Positions 1-6,045 of a DNA stretch of 7,182 bases are shown here, one piece after another. This DNA is from a bacterium. GTDB taxonomy: Bacteria; Krumholzibacteriota; Krumholzibacteriia; JACNKJ01. Numbering within the stretch: position 1 is the first letter of the stretch; the number at the start of each line of letters is the position of its first letter. The notes below the pieces were generated by a model. It ran no database searches and was not told the origin of the DNA. It saw only the letters and a program-made list of their open reading frames with translations. The DNA lies in NCBI GenBank assembly GCA_014382085.1, contig JACNKJ010000103.1, positions 1 through 7,182 of the forward strand, read 5' to 3'. The position numbers were made by a program, and so were the translations under genes.

Positions 1-551
1 CGGGACCCGATCCCTTCGAAATCGGTATAGGGCGTGCAATTGAACATGAACGCTTCGCCAAGTGCGGGACTCGCCTTCGCATCGGCGTCGACGATCTCCA
101 GGCAACCGCAATCGTCCGAAGGCTGATCTTCGATCCGATAGTCCGGACCGATCCAGGCCGGATCCCAAACGGTAAGCCTGAGTGTGCCTATTTTTACGCA
201 GCCCGTATCGCCGCCTTGAACCTCATCCCAATAAATGGAGAAATTCGAACGGATATCCCCGCTTACGTAATCCGAGGTCCAGCTTTCCTCGATGGTCCCC
301 TCCGGCGCCGGCGGGATGTTGGGGAAATTGTGCACTTTGAACCGGGCGGCGATGATGCCGCGGGTGATGGTCTCATCGAAAATGGCGAAGACATGAATTT
401 CGTGGGTAAGGTAGGGAGTGAGCACCTTGTCGCAATTCAATTGGGCTTCAGGGCCCTCCGAATAGATGCCGATGCGCGCGCTGAGCCCCGCGCAGGGAGC
501 GCTGATTACGACGAGTATGAAAATGCAGAGTGGATTGCGATGGTTCATCAT
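1..551 (-). CDS. Secreted protein of unknown function, N-terminal part (cut by window edge)
   Basis: This frame reads leftward from an ATG ATG pair at 551-546 and stays open to the window edge, giving 183 residues; the C-terminus lies outside. An in-frame TGA at 569-567 bounds the start region, so one of these two ATGs should be the start. GGGAGG directly precedes them, and its tight spacing favours the second ATG. Residues 1-25 form a signal peptide: a short basic start (MMNHRN), a hydrophobic core PLCIFILVVISA, and likely cleavage around residues 21-25. Cys20 is preceded by Pro, so it is not a lipobox. The mature part looks beta-rich and begins RIGIYSEGPEAQLNC. Cysteines fall at 40, 118, 148, 150 and 172, including a CGC motif, and could form disulfides. 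I recognise no domain. Exported single-domain proteins opening with an 'IGIY' strand occur in Eisenbacteria/Krumholzibacteria-like genomes, but that likeness is from memory. Secretion is well supported; function is not known. Confidence 0.85.
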   Translation of the reverse strand, partial: MMNHRNPLCIFILVVISAPCAGLSARIGIYSEGPEAQLNCDKVLTPYLTHEIHVFAIFDETITRGIIAARFKVHNFPNIPPAPEGTIEESWTSDYVSGDIRSNFSIYWDEVQGGDTGCVKIGTLRLTVWDPAWIGPDYRIEDQPSDDCGCLEIVDADAKASPALGEAFMFNCTPYTDFEGIGS

Positions 552-568
552 CCTCCCGAAGAAATTTC

Positions 569-597
569 ATCATAGTTTGCAAAAACCGAAACGTCAA
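569..597 (-). promoter_or_regulatory. Sigma70-like promoter of the secreted-protein gene
   Basis: On the minus strand there is a -35 TTGACG (597-592), a spacer of exactly 17 nt (591-575), and a -10 TATGAT (574-569). Each box matches five of six consensus bases. Transcription would start near 562, leaving a leader of roughly 11-14 nt that is little more than the GGGAGG ribosome binding site at 557-552. The spacer contains a T-run (585-581 on the plus strand read as A). This is the best promoter match I found in the window. Confidence 0.75.
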
Positions 598-646
598 ATC
601 GTCGGAGGCTAGCGCGGAAGGCTTAAAAGCTATCTTACACTCTCCC

Positions 647-675
647 TTGAGTCTGCGGCGCCTGGGCCATACTAT
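647..675 (+). promoter_or_regulatory. Probable promoter of the tilS operon
   Basis: A -35 TTGAGT (647-652) and a -10 TACTAT (670-675) are separated by 17 nt, each matching four of six consensus bases. A start 7 nt after the -10 would fall at about 682, which is the A of the tilS ATG, so the transcript would be leaderless or nearly so. An overlapping alternative -10, CATACT (668-673), has a poorer spacing of 15 nt. This is the only convincing rightward promoter seen before the five-gene run. It faces away from the leftward promoter at 569-597, with about 50 nt between the two -35 boxes. Confidence 0.5.
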
Positions 676-681
676 GGGAGC

Positions 682-2088
682 ATGCTACAAGCCTTCCGAA
701 ACAAGCTGAAAAGCCTGCGCAGCCAGGAAGGTGGTGCAATCCTGGCTGCCTGCTCCGGCGGATCCGATTCCATGGCCCTGGCCGAATTGGCAGCAGGCGC
801 TGCGGAAATCGACGGATTCGAACTCATCGTGGCCCACACCGACCATGGCCTTCGGGAAGAATCCGGCGAACGGGAACACCTGGAGAATTGGGCCAAGGCG
901 AGAGGAGTCAGGCTGATCAGCCGGGCCATCGCCCTGCCCGAGAGCCTGGAGGAGGAACCCGGCAACCTGGAGGCACGGGCACGGGAACTACGCTATCGTG
1001 CCCTCGAACGCATTGCCCATGAAGTGGGCGCCAAGATCATTCTCACCGGCCACACCGCCGACGATCAGGCCGAGACCCTTTGGCTCTGGCTCCTGCGCGG
1101 CACCGGCCTGCGCGGCCTCCGCGGCATCGCCCCCTCCCGCCCCCTACACGAGGACAGCGATCTCAGACTCCTACGCCCTCTGCTGGACTGCACGCGAATC
1201 GAGCTGCGCAAGTACCTGCAAAGCCGCGGGGTCACATGGCTGGAGGATCCCAGCACCGAGGATCGAGCTTTTCGGCGCAATCGCATCCGCCATGAGCTTC
1301 TGCCCTACCTGCGTGAAACTTTCGAGATGGATCCCGTGCCCGGCGCTGCGCGGCTGGGTACACAGGCCCGCGATCTCACGGACTTTCTCGACGGTGAAGC
1401 AATCGACCACGGGCTAGAACCCGAGCATCTTGGGGCGTTTCTGCGACTGAACCGGGAAGCTCTCCTGACCCGGCCGCCCACTCTGGCCCGCTGGGCCATC
1501 GCCGGGGCTCTCATGCACAAGGGAGTTGCCAGCGATCTCAGCGTGGCTCGCATCCTCGAGCTCAACAAGGCCGCCGCTACGGGTAAAATCCTGGAACTCG
1601 GCGAAGATATCGCGGCCCTATTCACCAGCCTTCACCTGTATCTCGGCCCCAAGGACCTAGCCCTGCCCGAAGCAGAGGAAATCCCCCTTCATCGATTCGA
1701 GCCAGGTGGAAAAATCTTACCCGACTGGGGCGACATGAGAATTGGCGCCTGGACTCTGCGCATTCGAGAACTGGGGCACTACCAGGCGCCACCCGAAAGC
1801 GCGGCCCAGGCCATCTTCGACCTGAACGCGCTCAATGGACCTCTGCGCCTGGACAATCCCAAGCCGGGCATGCGCATCCGGCCCATGGGCGCCGGTGGCG
1901 GTAAAAGCCTATCGGACCTGCTCATCGACCGGAAGGTGCCTCGACACTGGCGACGGAACCTGATCGTGCTGATAGACAACAATGATGTGATACTCTGGGT
2001 GCTGGGGCTCGCCCGAGGTGAGGGTGCGCCGGTGGGTCCTGAAACAAAATCCTGCCTAACCCTGGACCTGGATAGAGCTTCCTCCTAA
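682..2088 (+). CDS. tilS: tRNA(Ile)-lysidine synthase
   Basis: TilS ligates lysine to C34 of the CAU anticodon of tRNA-Ile2 using ATP, so that the tRNA reads AUA and is charged with isoleucine; the enzyme is cytosolic. The 468-residue product has the PP-loop ATPase motif SGGSDS (25-30), HTDHGLR (52-58), LTGHTADDQAET (121-132), RPLLDCTR (165-172) and the W-EDPS / RRNRIRH block (186-204), all hallmarks of the N-terminal catalytic domain. A middle linker follows, then the TilS C-terminal domain (about 392-465) with KPGMRIRPMGAGGGKSLSD and the VPRHWR stretch. Length is normal for the family. The start is well fixed: an in-frame TAG lies at 610-612 and no ATG, GTG or TTG occurs between it and 682. 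The only SD-like bases, GGGAG (676-680), sit one nucleotide from the ATG, which is too close to work normally. It is the first gene of the operon. Confidence 0.96.
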   Translation: MLQAFRNKLKSLRSQEGGAILAACSGGSDSMALAELAAGAAEIDGFELIVAHTDHGLREESGEREHLENWAKARGVRLISRAIALPESLEEEPGNLEARARELRYRALERIAHEVGAKIILTGHTADDQAETLWLWLLRGTGLRGLRGIAPSRPLHEDSDLRLLRPLLDCTRIELRKYLQSRGVTWLEDPSTEDRAFRRNRIRHELLPYLRETFEMDPVPGAARLGTQARDLTDFLDGEAIDHGLEPEHLGAFLRLNREALLTRPPTLARWAIAGALMHKGVASDLSVARILELNKAAATGKILELGEDIAALFTSLHLYLGPKDLALPEAEEIPLHRFEPGGKILPDWGDMRIGAWTLRIRELGHYQAPPESAAQAIFDLNALNGPLRLDNPKPGMRIRPMGAGGGKSLSDLLIDRKVPRHWRRNLIVLIDNNDVILWVLGLARGEGAPVGPETKSCLTLDLDRASS

Positions 2089-2130
2089 TATAGCCCTATC
2101 TTCTTAACACTTCATTATCGTGAGGTTTGC

Positions 2131-2691
2131 ATGAAAGCGGCGGTGAGCCCGATGACCCACTCCGGCTACAAGATTGCCCGGATCCTGCTGACAGAGGAAC
2201 AGATTCGCAGCCGGGTTCTGGAACTGGGCAAGGAGCTCGGCCGGGATTACGAGAATAAGCGTCCTCTATTAGTGAGCATCCTCAAGGGCTCCTTCATCTT
2301 TCTCGCCGATCTGACACGTGCCATGCAGATTCCCCACGAACTGGATTTCATGGTGGTGAAGAGTTACGAGGGCACTCAGTCCACCGGCACGGTGCGCATC
2401 CTGGAAGATCTGCACCAGAGTATTGAAGGCCGGCACGTGATCCTCGTGGAAGATATCGTGGACTCGGGGCTGACCCTCGAGTACATGCGCCGCAATCTGA
2501 TAACGCGCAAACCGGCCAGCATGGAAGTGGTGAGCTTGCTGGACAAGGCCGAGGCCCGCACCGTGGACGTGAAGGTTGAGCGTGTGGGCTTTACCATCCC
2601 TGACGAATTCGTGGTGGGATACGGTCTCGATTACAATCAGCTTTACCGCAACCTGCCCTTCCTCGCCGTGCTCGATCCCAAGCAGATCTGA
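2131..2691 (+). CDS. hpt: Hypoxanthine phosphoribosyltransferase
   Basis: Hpt salvages purines by joining hypoxanthine (often also guanine) to PRPP to give IMP or GMP; it is cytosolic. The 186-residue product shows the PRPP-binding motif VILVEDIVDSGLTL (103-116), with acidic pair E107/D108 and D111 as the likely catalytic aspartate. It also has the pyrophosphate-loop ILKGSFIF (50-57), the flexible-loop segment SYEGTQSTGTVRI (78-90), and the C-terminal signature GYGLDYNQLYRNLPFLAVL (163-181). TGAGG at 2121-2125 lies 5 nt before the ATG and supports this start. Met8 (ATG at 2152) is a possible shorter start, preceded by GGTGAG. It follows tilS after a 42-nt, AU-richer gap in which I see no clear promoter or terminator, so cotranscription with tilS is likely. 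The tilS-hpt-ftsH order is common, especially in Firmicutes. Confidence 0.96.
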   Translation: MKAAVSPMTHSGYKIARILLTEEQIRSRVLELGKELGRDYENKRPLLVSILKGSFIFLADLTRAMQIPHELDFMVVKSYEGTQSTGTVRILEDLHQSIEGRHVILVEDIVDSGLTLEYMRRNLITRKPASMEVVSLLDKAEARTVDVKVERVGFTIPDEFVVGYGLDYNQLYRNLPFLAVLDPKQI

Positions 2692-2697
2692 GCAATC

Positions 2698-2711
2698 CTT
2701 CCCAAAGGAAG
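2698..2711 (+). promoter_or_regulatory. Small hairpin covering the ftsH ribosome binding site
   Basis: In the 23-nt gap between hpt and ftsH, CTTCC (2698-2702) can pair with GGAAG (2707-2711) across a CAAA loop. The 3' arm and loop contain the ftsH Shine-Dalgarno sequence AAAGGA (2704-2709), which sits 5 nt before the ATG at 2715. Pairing would hide the GG core of the site. The ribosome binding site is firm. That the stem matters in vivo is inference, since a 5-bp stem could arise by chance. Confidence 0.4.
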
Positions 2712-2714
2712 AGA

Positions 2715-4811
2715 ATGAACGGAAACGACAACAAGAATCCCAAGCGCCCCAGCGGGCAGATGCCCAGGCCCACGCGGGCTATGAGCTTCTGGATCCTCAT
2801 GATCATCGCCGTGCTGGTGATTTTCCAGTGGATCTCCTACGGCAAGCCGCGCGAATACGAAATCTACTATTCCAGCTTCATGGACCAGCTGGAACGCGGC
2901 AACGTGGAAGAAGTGGTCTTCAACGGCAACAGCGTCAGCGGCATTCTGCGAGAGCCGGTGAGCATGGAAGGCCCCGGCGGCGACGTCGAGGCGCAAAACT
3001 TCCATCTAGACCTGCCCTACAATGTGCCCGATCTGCTGGAACAGACGCGCTCGCTGAGCACGCCCGAATCTCCCATTCAAATTCGCACTAAGCAGCAGGG
3101 CTTCAGCTGGGGCACGGCGCTTTTCGCCTGGGGACCCATTCTGCTACTGGTCTTTCTTTGGTTCTTCTTCATCCGGCAGATGCAGGGCGGCAGCAACAAG
3201 GCCTTCACCTTCGGCAAGAGCCGCGCGAAGCTGGTGGGCGGCGACAAGCCGCGCGTAACCTTCGACGACGTGGCCGGTACCGACGAAGCCAAGGTGGAAC
3301 TGGGCGAAGTGGTCGAGTTCCTGAGTGATCCCAAAAAATTCCAGCGCATGGGCGCGCGCATTCCTCGCGGCGTGCTGCTGGTGGGTCCTCCGGGAACGGG
3401 TAAGACCCTGCTCGCCAAGGCCGTGGCCGGCGAGGCCAAGGTGCCTTTCTTCCAGATGAGCGGATCGGACTTCGTGGAAATGTTCGTGGGCGTGGGCGCG
3501 AGCCGCGTGCGTGATCTCTTCGAGCAGGGTAAGAAGAACGCGCCCTGCATCATTTTCGTGGATGAACTCGACGCGGTGGGTCGTCATCGTGGCGCGGGCC
3601 TGGGCGGCGGACACGACGAGCGCGAACAAACGCTCAACCAGTTGCTTGTTGAAATGGACGGCTTCGACACCAGCGACGGCGTCATCCTCTTGGCCGCCAC
3701 CAACCGACCCGACGTGCTCGACCCGGCCCTGCTTCGTCCCGGCCGTTTCGATCGCCAGGTGGTCGTGGACATGCCCGACCTGAAGGGTCGCGAGGGCATC
3801 CTCAAGGTTCACCTGCGCAAGATTCCCCTGCTTGCCGATGATGTGAACATTGAGGTTATGGCACGAAGCACTCCAGGGCTAAGCGGTGCGGACCTGGCTA
3901 ACGTGGTCAACGAGGGTGCGCTGCTGGCGGCCCGTCGCAATCACGACATGGTCTACATGGAAGATCTGGACGACGCCAAAGACAAGACCATGCTCGGGCC
4001 CGAGCGCCGCAGCCGGGTTCCAAGCGAGGAAAAGCGTCGCACTGTGGCCTATCACGAGGCGGGACACGCCATCGTCGGTGTCGCACTCAAGGACAGTGAC
4101 GTGCTGCACAAGGTGACCATCGTCAGCCGAGGCATGACCGGTGGTGTCACCTATTTCCTGCCCAAGGATGATGACCAGCTTTACGACCGGGAGTATCTGA
4201 TCGAGAAGATCGTCGTGGCTCTGGGCGGTCGCATCGCTGAGGAATTGGTCTTCGGCAAGATCTCCAACGGCGCCGCCGGCGACATTCGCACCATTACCAA
4301 TGTGGCGCGAAAAATGGTCACCCAGTGGGGAATGAGCGATGACCTTGGACCCATCGCCTATGGCGAGAATGAGGAAATGGTCTTCTTGGGCCGAAGCATC
4401 CAGCAGCACAAGAACTTCAGCGAGAGCACCGCGCAGAAAATCGATCATGAAGTGCGGGCCATCGTGGAGGAATGCCAGCTTCGTTGCCGCAAGATTCTTG
4501 AAGAGCACATGCGGGCGCTGCATGATTTGGCCGAAGCTCTGCTTGAACGTGAAACACTTACGGGCGAAGACGTTCTCACCATTATCGATGGCGGCGAACT
4601 GCCTGCGTTTGATCGGGAAGCTCTGGAAGCTTCACGCAAGAACGTGGTCAAGGAAGCCATGACTACCGCCGATCGAATCGACGAGGTGCTGGAAGAGGCG
4701 CGCAAGACGGGTGAACCCGGCTCTACGGGAATCGACATCCCCAAGAGGGATAAGGATGAGCCCGAGGCCGAGAAGGAGGAGACGCAGAAACGTCTCTTCG
4801 ACGGAGATTGA
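2715..4811 (+). CDS. ftsH: ATP-dependent zinc metalloprotease FtsH
   Basis: FtsH is a membrane-anchored hexameric AAA+ protease that extracts and degrades damaged membrane proteins and selected cytosolic regulators. The 698-residue product has the full domain order: a cytosolic N-terminal tail, TM1 (about 23-41), an extracytoplasmic FtsH_ext domain (about 44-130), and TM2 (about 133-153). The AAA+ module follows with Walker A GPPGTGKT (224-231), pore-loop MFVGVG (256-261), Walker B IIFVDELDAVG (279-289) and second region of homology ATNRPDVLDPALLRPGRFDRQ (328-348), with arginine fingers R341/R344. The peptidase carries the zinc motif HEAGH (447-451) and the likely third ligand D523 in GAAGDIRT. 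All catalytic residues are present. Walker B reads VDELD where IDEID is usual, a conservative change. The C-terminus (about 675-698) is a charged, probably disordered tail. AAAGGA 5 nt upstream supports the start. It ends 1 nt before folP. Confidence 0.98.
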   Translation: MNGNDNKNPKRPSGQMPRPTRAMSFWILMIIAVLVIFQWISYGKPREYEIYYSSFMDQLERGNVEEVVFNGNSVSGILREPVSMEGPGGDVEAQNFHLDLPYNVPDLLEQTRSLSTPESPIQIRTKQQGFSWGTALFAWGPILLLVFLWFFFIRQMQGGSNKAFTFGKSRAKLVGGDKPRVTFDDVAGTDEAKVELGEVVEFLSDPKKFQRMGARIPRGVLLVGPPGTGKTLLAKAVAGEAKVPFFQMSGSDFVEMFVGVGASRVRDLFEQGKKNAPCIIFVDELDAVGRHRGAGLGGGHDEREQTLNQLLVEMDGFDTSDGVILLAATNRPDVLDPALLRPGRFDRQVVVDMPDLKGREGILKVHLRKIPLLADDVNIEVMARSTPGLSGADLANVVNEGALLAARRNHDMVYMEDLDDAKDKTMLGPERRSRVPSEEKRRTVAYHEAGHAIVGVALKDSDVLHKVTIVSRGMTGGVTYFLPKDDDQLYDREYLIEKIVVALGGRIAEELVFGKISNGAAGDIRTITNVARKMVTQWGMSDDLGPIAYGENEEMVFLGRSIQQHKNFSESTAQKIDHEVRAIVEECQLRCRKILEEHMRALHDLAEALLERETLTGEDVLTIIDGGELPAFDREALEASRKNVVKEAMTTADRIDEVLEEARKTGEPGSTGIDIPKRDKDEPEAEKEETQKRLFDGD

Positions 4812-4812
4812 C

Positions 4813-6045
4813 GTGAACAGCCCCCGTGAAATCCTCGCCCGTGGCCCTGAGCTTAAGCAATTGCTCGAGGCCGCCGGGGCGGATAGCGCGGGAGCGGCAA
4901 CCATGCATCGCAAGGCGGCGGCGCGAGTGATCCGTGTGGACGGAGTGAAAGCCCCCGCCGCGAACATCCTCAAGCAGGAATTGCTATCCATGGGCGGCGA
5001 GTGTTCCAATCACCGCGAGGTGATTCTCGGTAAGCCCGAGCGCTGTACCGTGCACCTTATCGCCGACGAAAGCACCCTACGCCGGCTTCCCCAAAAAATG
5101 CGCGCCCAACCCTTCGGCCTGAAGAAACTGGCCGAAGGCGTCGTGGCTCTACTGGACGGTCAGGCCCGCCGGCCGCGGGTCCTATCACATGCCCGTGGCG
5201 AGTTGCAATTTGGCGCGCGGCCGCTAATCTGCGGCATTCTCAATGTGACGTCCGACAGCTTTTCCGACGGCGGCCAGTGGCTCGATCCGGAAGCCGCCGT
5301 GGAAAAAGGACTCAGCATGGCGGCCCAAGGTGCCGATATAATTGACGTAGGCGGGGAATCCACCCGTCCGGGCTCGGCTGGCGTGAGCGCCGTCGAAGAA
5401 TCGAACCGCACAACCCCGGTTATCCGTGAGCTGGCCCGGCACACGAACATTCCCCTGTCCATCGACACACAAAAAGCGGATGTAGCTGCGGCGGCTCTCG
5501 AAGCCGGCGCCGTGATGGTCAACGACGTCTCGGCACTGGGCGACGCGGGCATGGCCGAGGTGGTCGCACAAAGTGGCGCGGCGCTGGTGCTCATGCACAT
5601 GCGCGGCGAACCGGCGACCATGCAGGCCGATCCTCGATATGAGGATTGTGTGGACGAAGTCTACCGCTGGCTCGAGGCGCGCCTCGAAGCTGCGGTGGAG
5701 GCCGGCGTATCGGCCGAGCGTATCGCGCTAGATCCGGGCATCGGCTTCGGCAAGCGCGTACAGGACAATACCGAACTCATCCGCCGCGTGGGTGAGCTGC
5801 ACTCGCTGAGTCGCCCGCTTATGCTAGGCGCAAGCCGCAAAAGCTTCATCGGCGCCCTCACCGGCGAGAGTGATCCCGCCCGCCGCCTGGAAGGCAGCCT
5901 GGCCGCCGCCGCTCGCGGCGCCGAGGCCGGTGTGCAAATCTTGCGCGTGCACGACGTGGAAGCAACACGCCGTTTTCTGGACGCCTACACGCCGCTGCAT
6001 CGTCGCGAAAATCGCCAGCCCGCCCTCGAGGAGGCCCCCGCTTGA
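4813..6045 (+). CDS. folP: Dihydropteroate synthase with N-terminal extension
   Basis: FolP condenses 6-hydroxymethyl-7,8-dihydropterin diphosphate with p-aminobenzoate to form dihydropteroate in folate synthesis; it is the sulfonamide target. I choose GTG at 4813: GGAG (4803-4806) lies 6 nt before it and it is 1 nt after the ftsH stop. A longer in-frame reading from ATG 4711 would lie wholly inside ftsH and add an arginine-rich, unlikely N-terminus. The product is 410 residues against about 280 for classical enzymes. The TIM-barrel catalytic domain begins near 137 with CGILNVTSDSFSDGG (140-154), then DIIDVGGESTRPGS (175-188), SIDTQKADV (216-224), VNDVSAL (236-242), LMHMRG (260-265), LDPGIGFGK (306-314), LGASRKSFIGALTG (338-351) and RVHDV (378-382). 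Residues 1-118 form an extra domain containing APAANILKQELLSMGG (47-62) and AQPFGLKKLAEGV (98-110), like the extension of long clostridial-type FolP proteins; its role is unknown. Ser147 stands where Pro is usual. Confidence 0.95.
   Translation: MNSPREILARGPELKQLLEAAGADSAGAATMHRKAAARVIRVDGVKAPAANILKQELLSMGGECSNHREVILGKPERCTVHLIADESTLRRLPQKMRAQPFGLKKLAEGVVALLDGQARRPRVLSHARGELQFGARPLICGILNVTSDSFSDGGQWLDPEAAVEKGLSMAAQGADIIDVGGESTRPGSAGVSAVEESNRTTPVIRELARHTNIPLSIDTQKADVAAAALEAGAVMVNDVSALGDAGMAEVVAQSGAALVLMHMRGEPATMQADPRYEDCVDEVYRWLEARLEAAVEAGVSAERIALDPGIGFGKRVQDNTELIRRVGELHSLSRPLMLGASRKSFIGALTGESDPARRLEGSLAAAARGAEAGVQILRVHDVEATRRFLDAYTPLHRRENRQPALEEAPA
6030..6044 (+). promoter_or_regulatory. Ribosome binding site and TTG start of cdaA, overlapping the folP stop
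   Basis: GGAGG (6030-6034), part of GAGGAGG, lies inside the last codons of folP and 7 nt before TTG at 6042-6044. The TTG overlaps the folP stop in the sequence TTGA (6042-6045), the equivalent of the common ATGA overlap. The site decides the start: the first in-frame ATG (6069) has no comparable SD and would remove part of the first transmembrane helix. The arrangement suggests translational coupling to folP. Confidence 0.8.

Noticed and set aside
486..500. Lipobox at Cys20 of the secreted protein
   Set aside because: Residue -1 is Pro and -3 is Ser, so the sequence does not fit a lipoprotein signal; ordinary signal-peptidase cleavage is more likely.
216..575. Plus-strand open frame of 119 codons
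   Set aside because: It is antisense to the secreted-protein gene, which has a signal peptide, SD and promoter; the plus-strand product resembles nothing.
2089..2130. Internal promoter or terminator between tilS and hpt
   Set aside because: The gap is AT-richer, but no -35/-10 pair with proper spacing and no hairpin with a T-run is visible.
3144..3812. Minus-strand open frame of 222 codons inside ftsH
   Set aside because: Histidine-rich shadow of the conserved AAA+ coding region; ftsH is unmistakable here on the other strand.
3879..4523. Minus-strand open frame of 214 codons inside ftsH
   Set aside because: Antisense shadow of the FtsH peptidase region, with no recognisable product and no conserved-family features.
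4711..4812. Upstream ATG extension of folP
   Set aside because: It lies wholly inside ftsH, encodes an arginine run, and lacks the fitting SD that GTG 4813 has.
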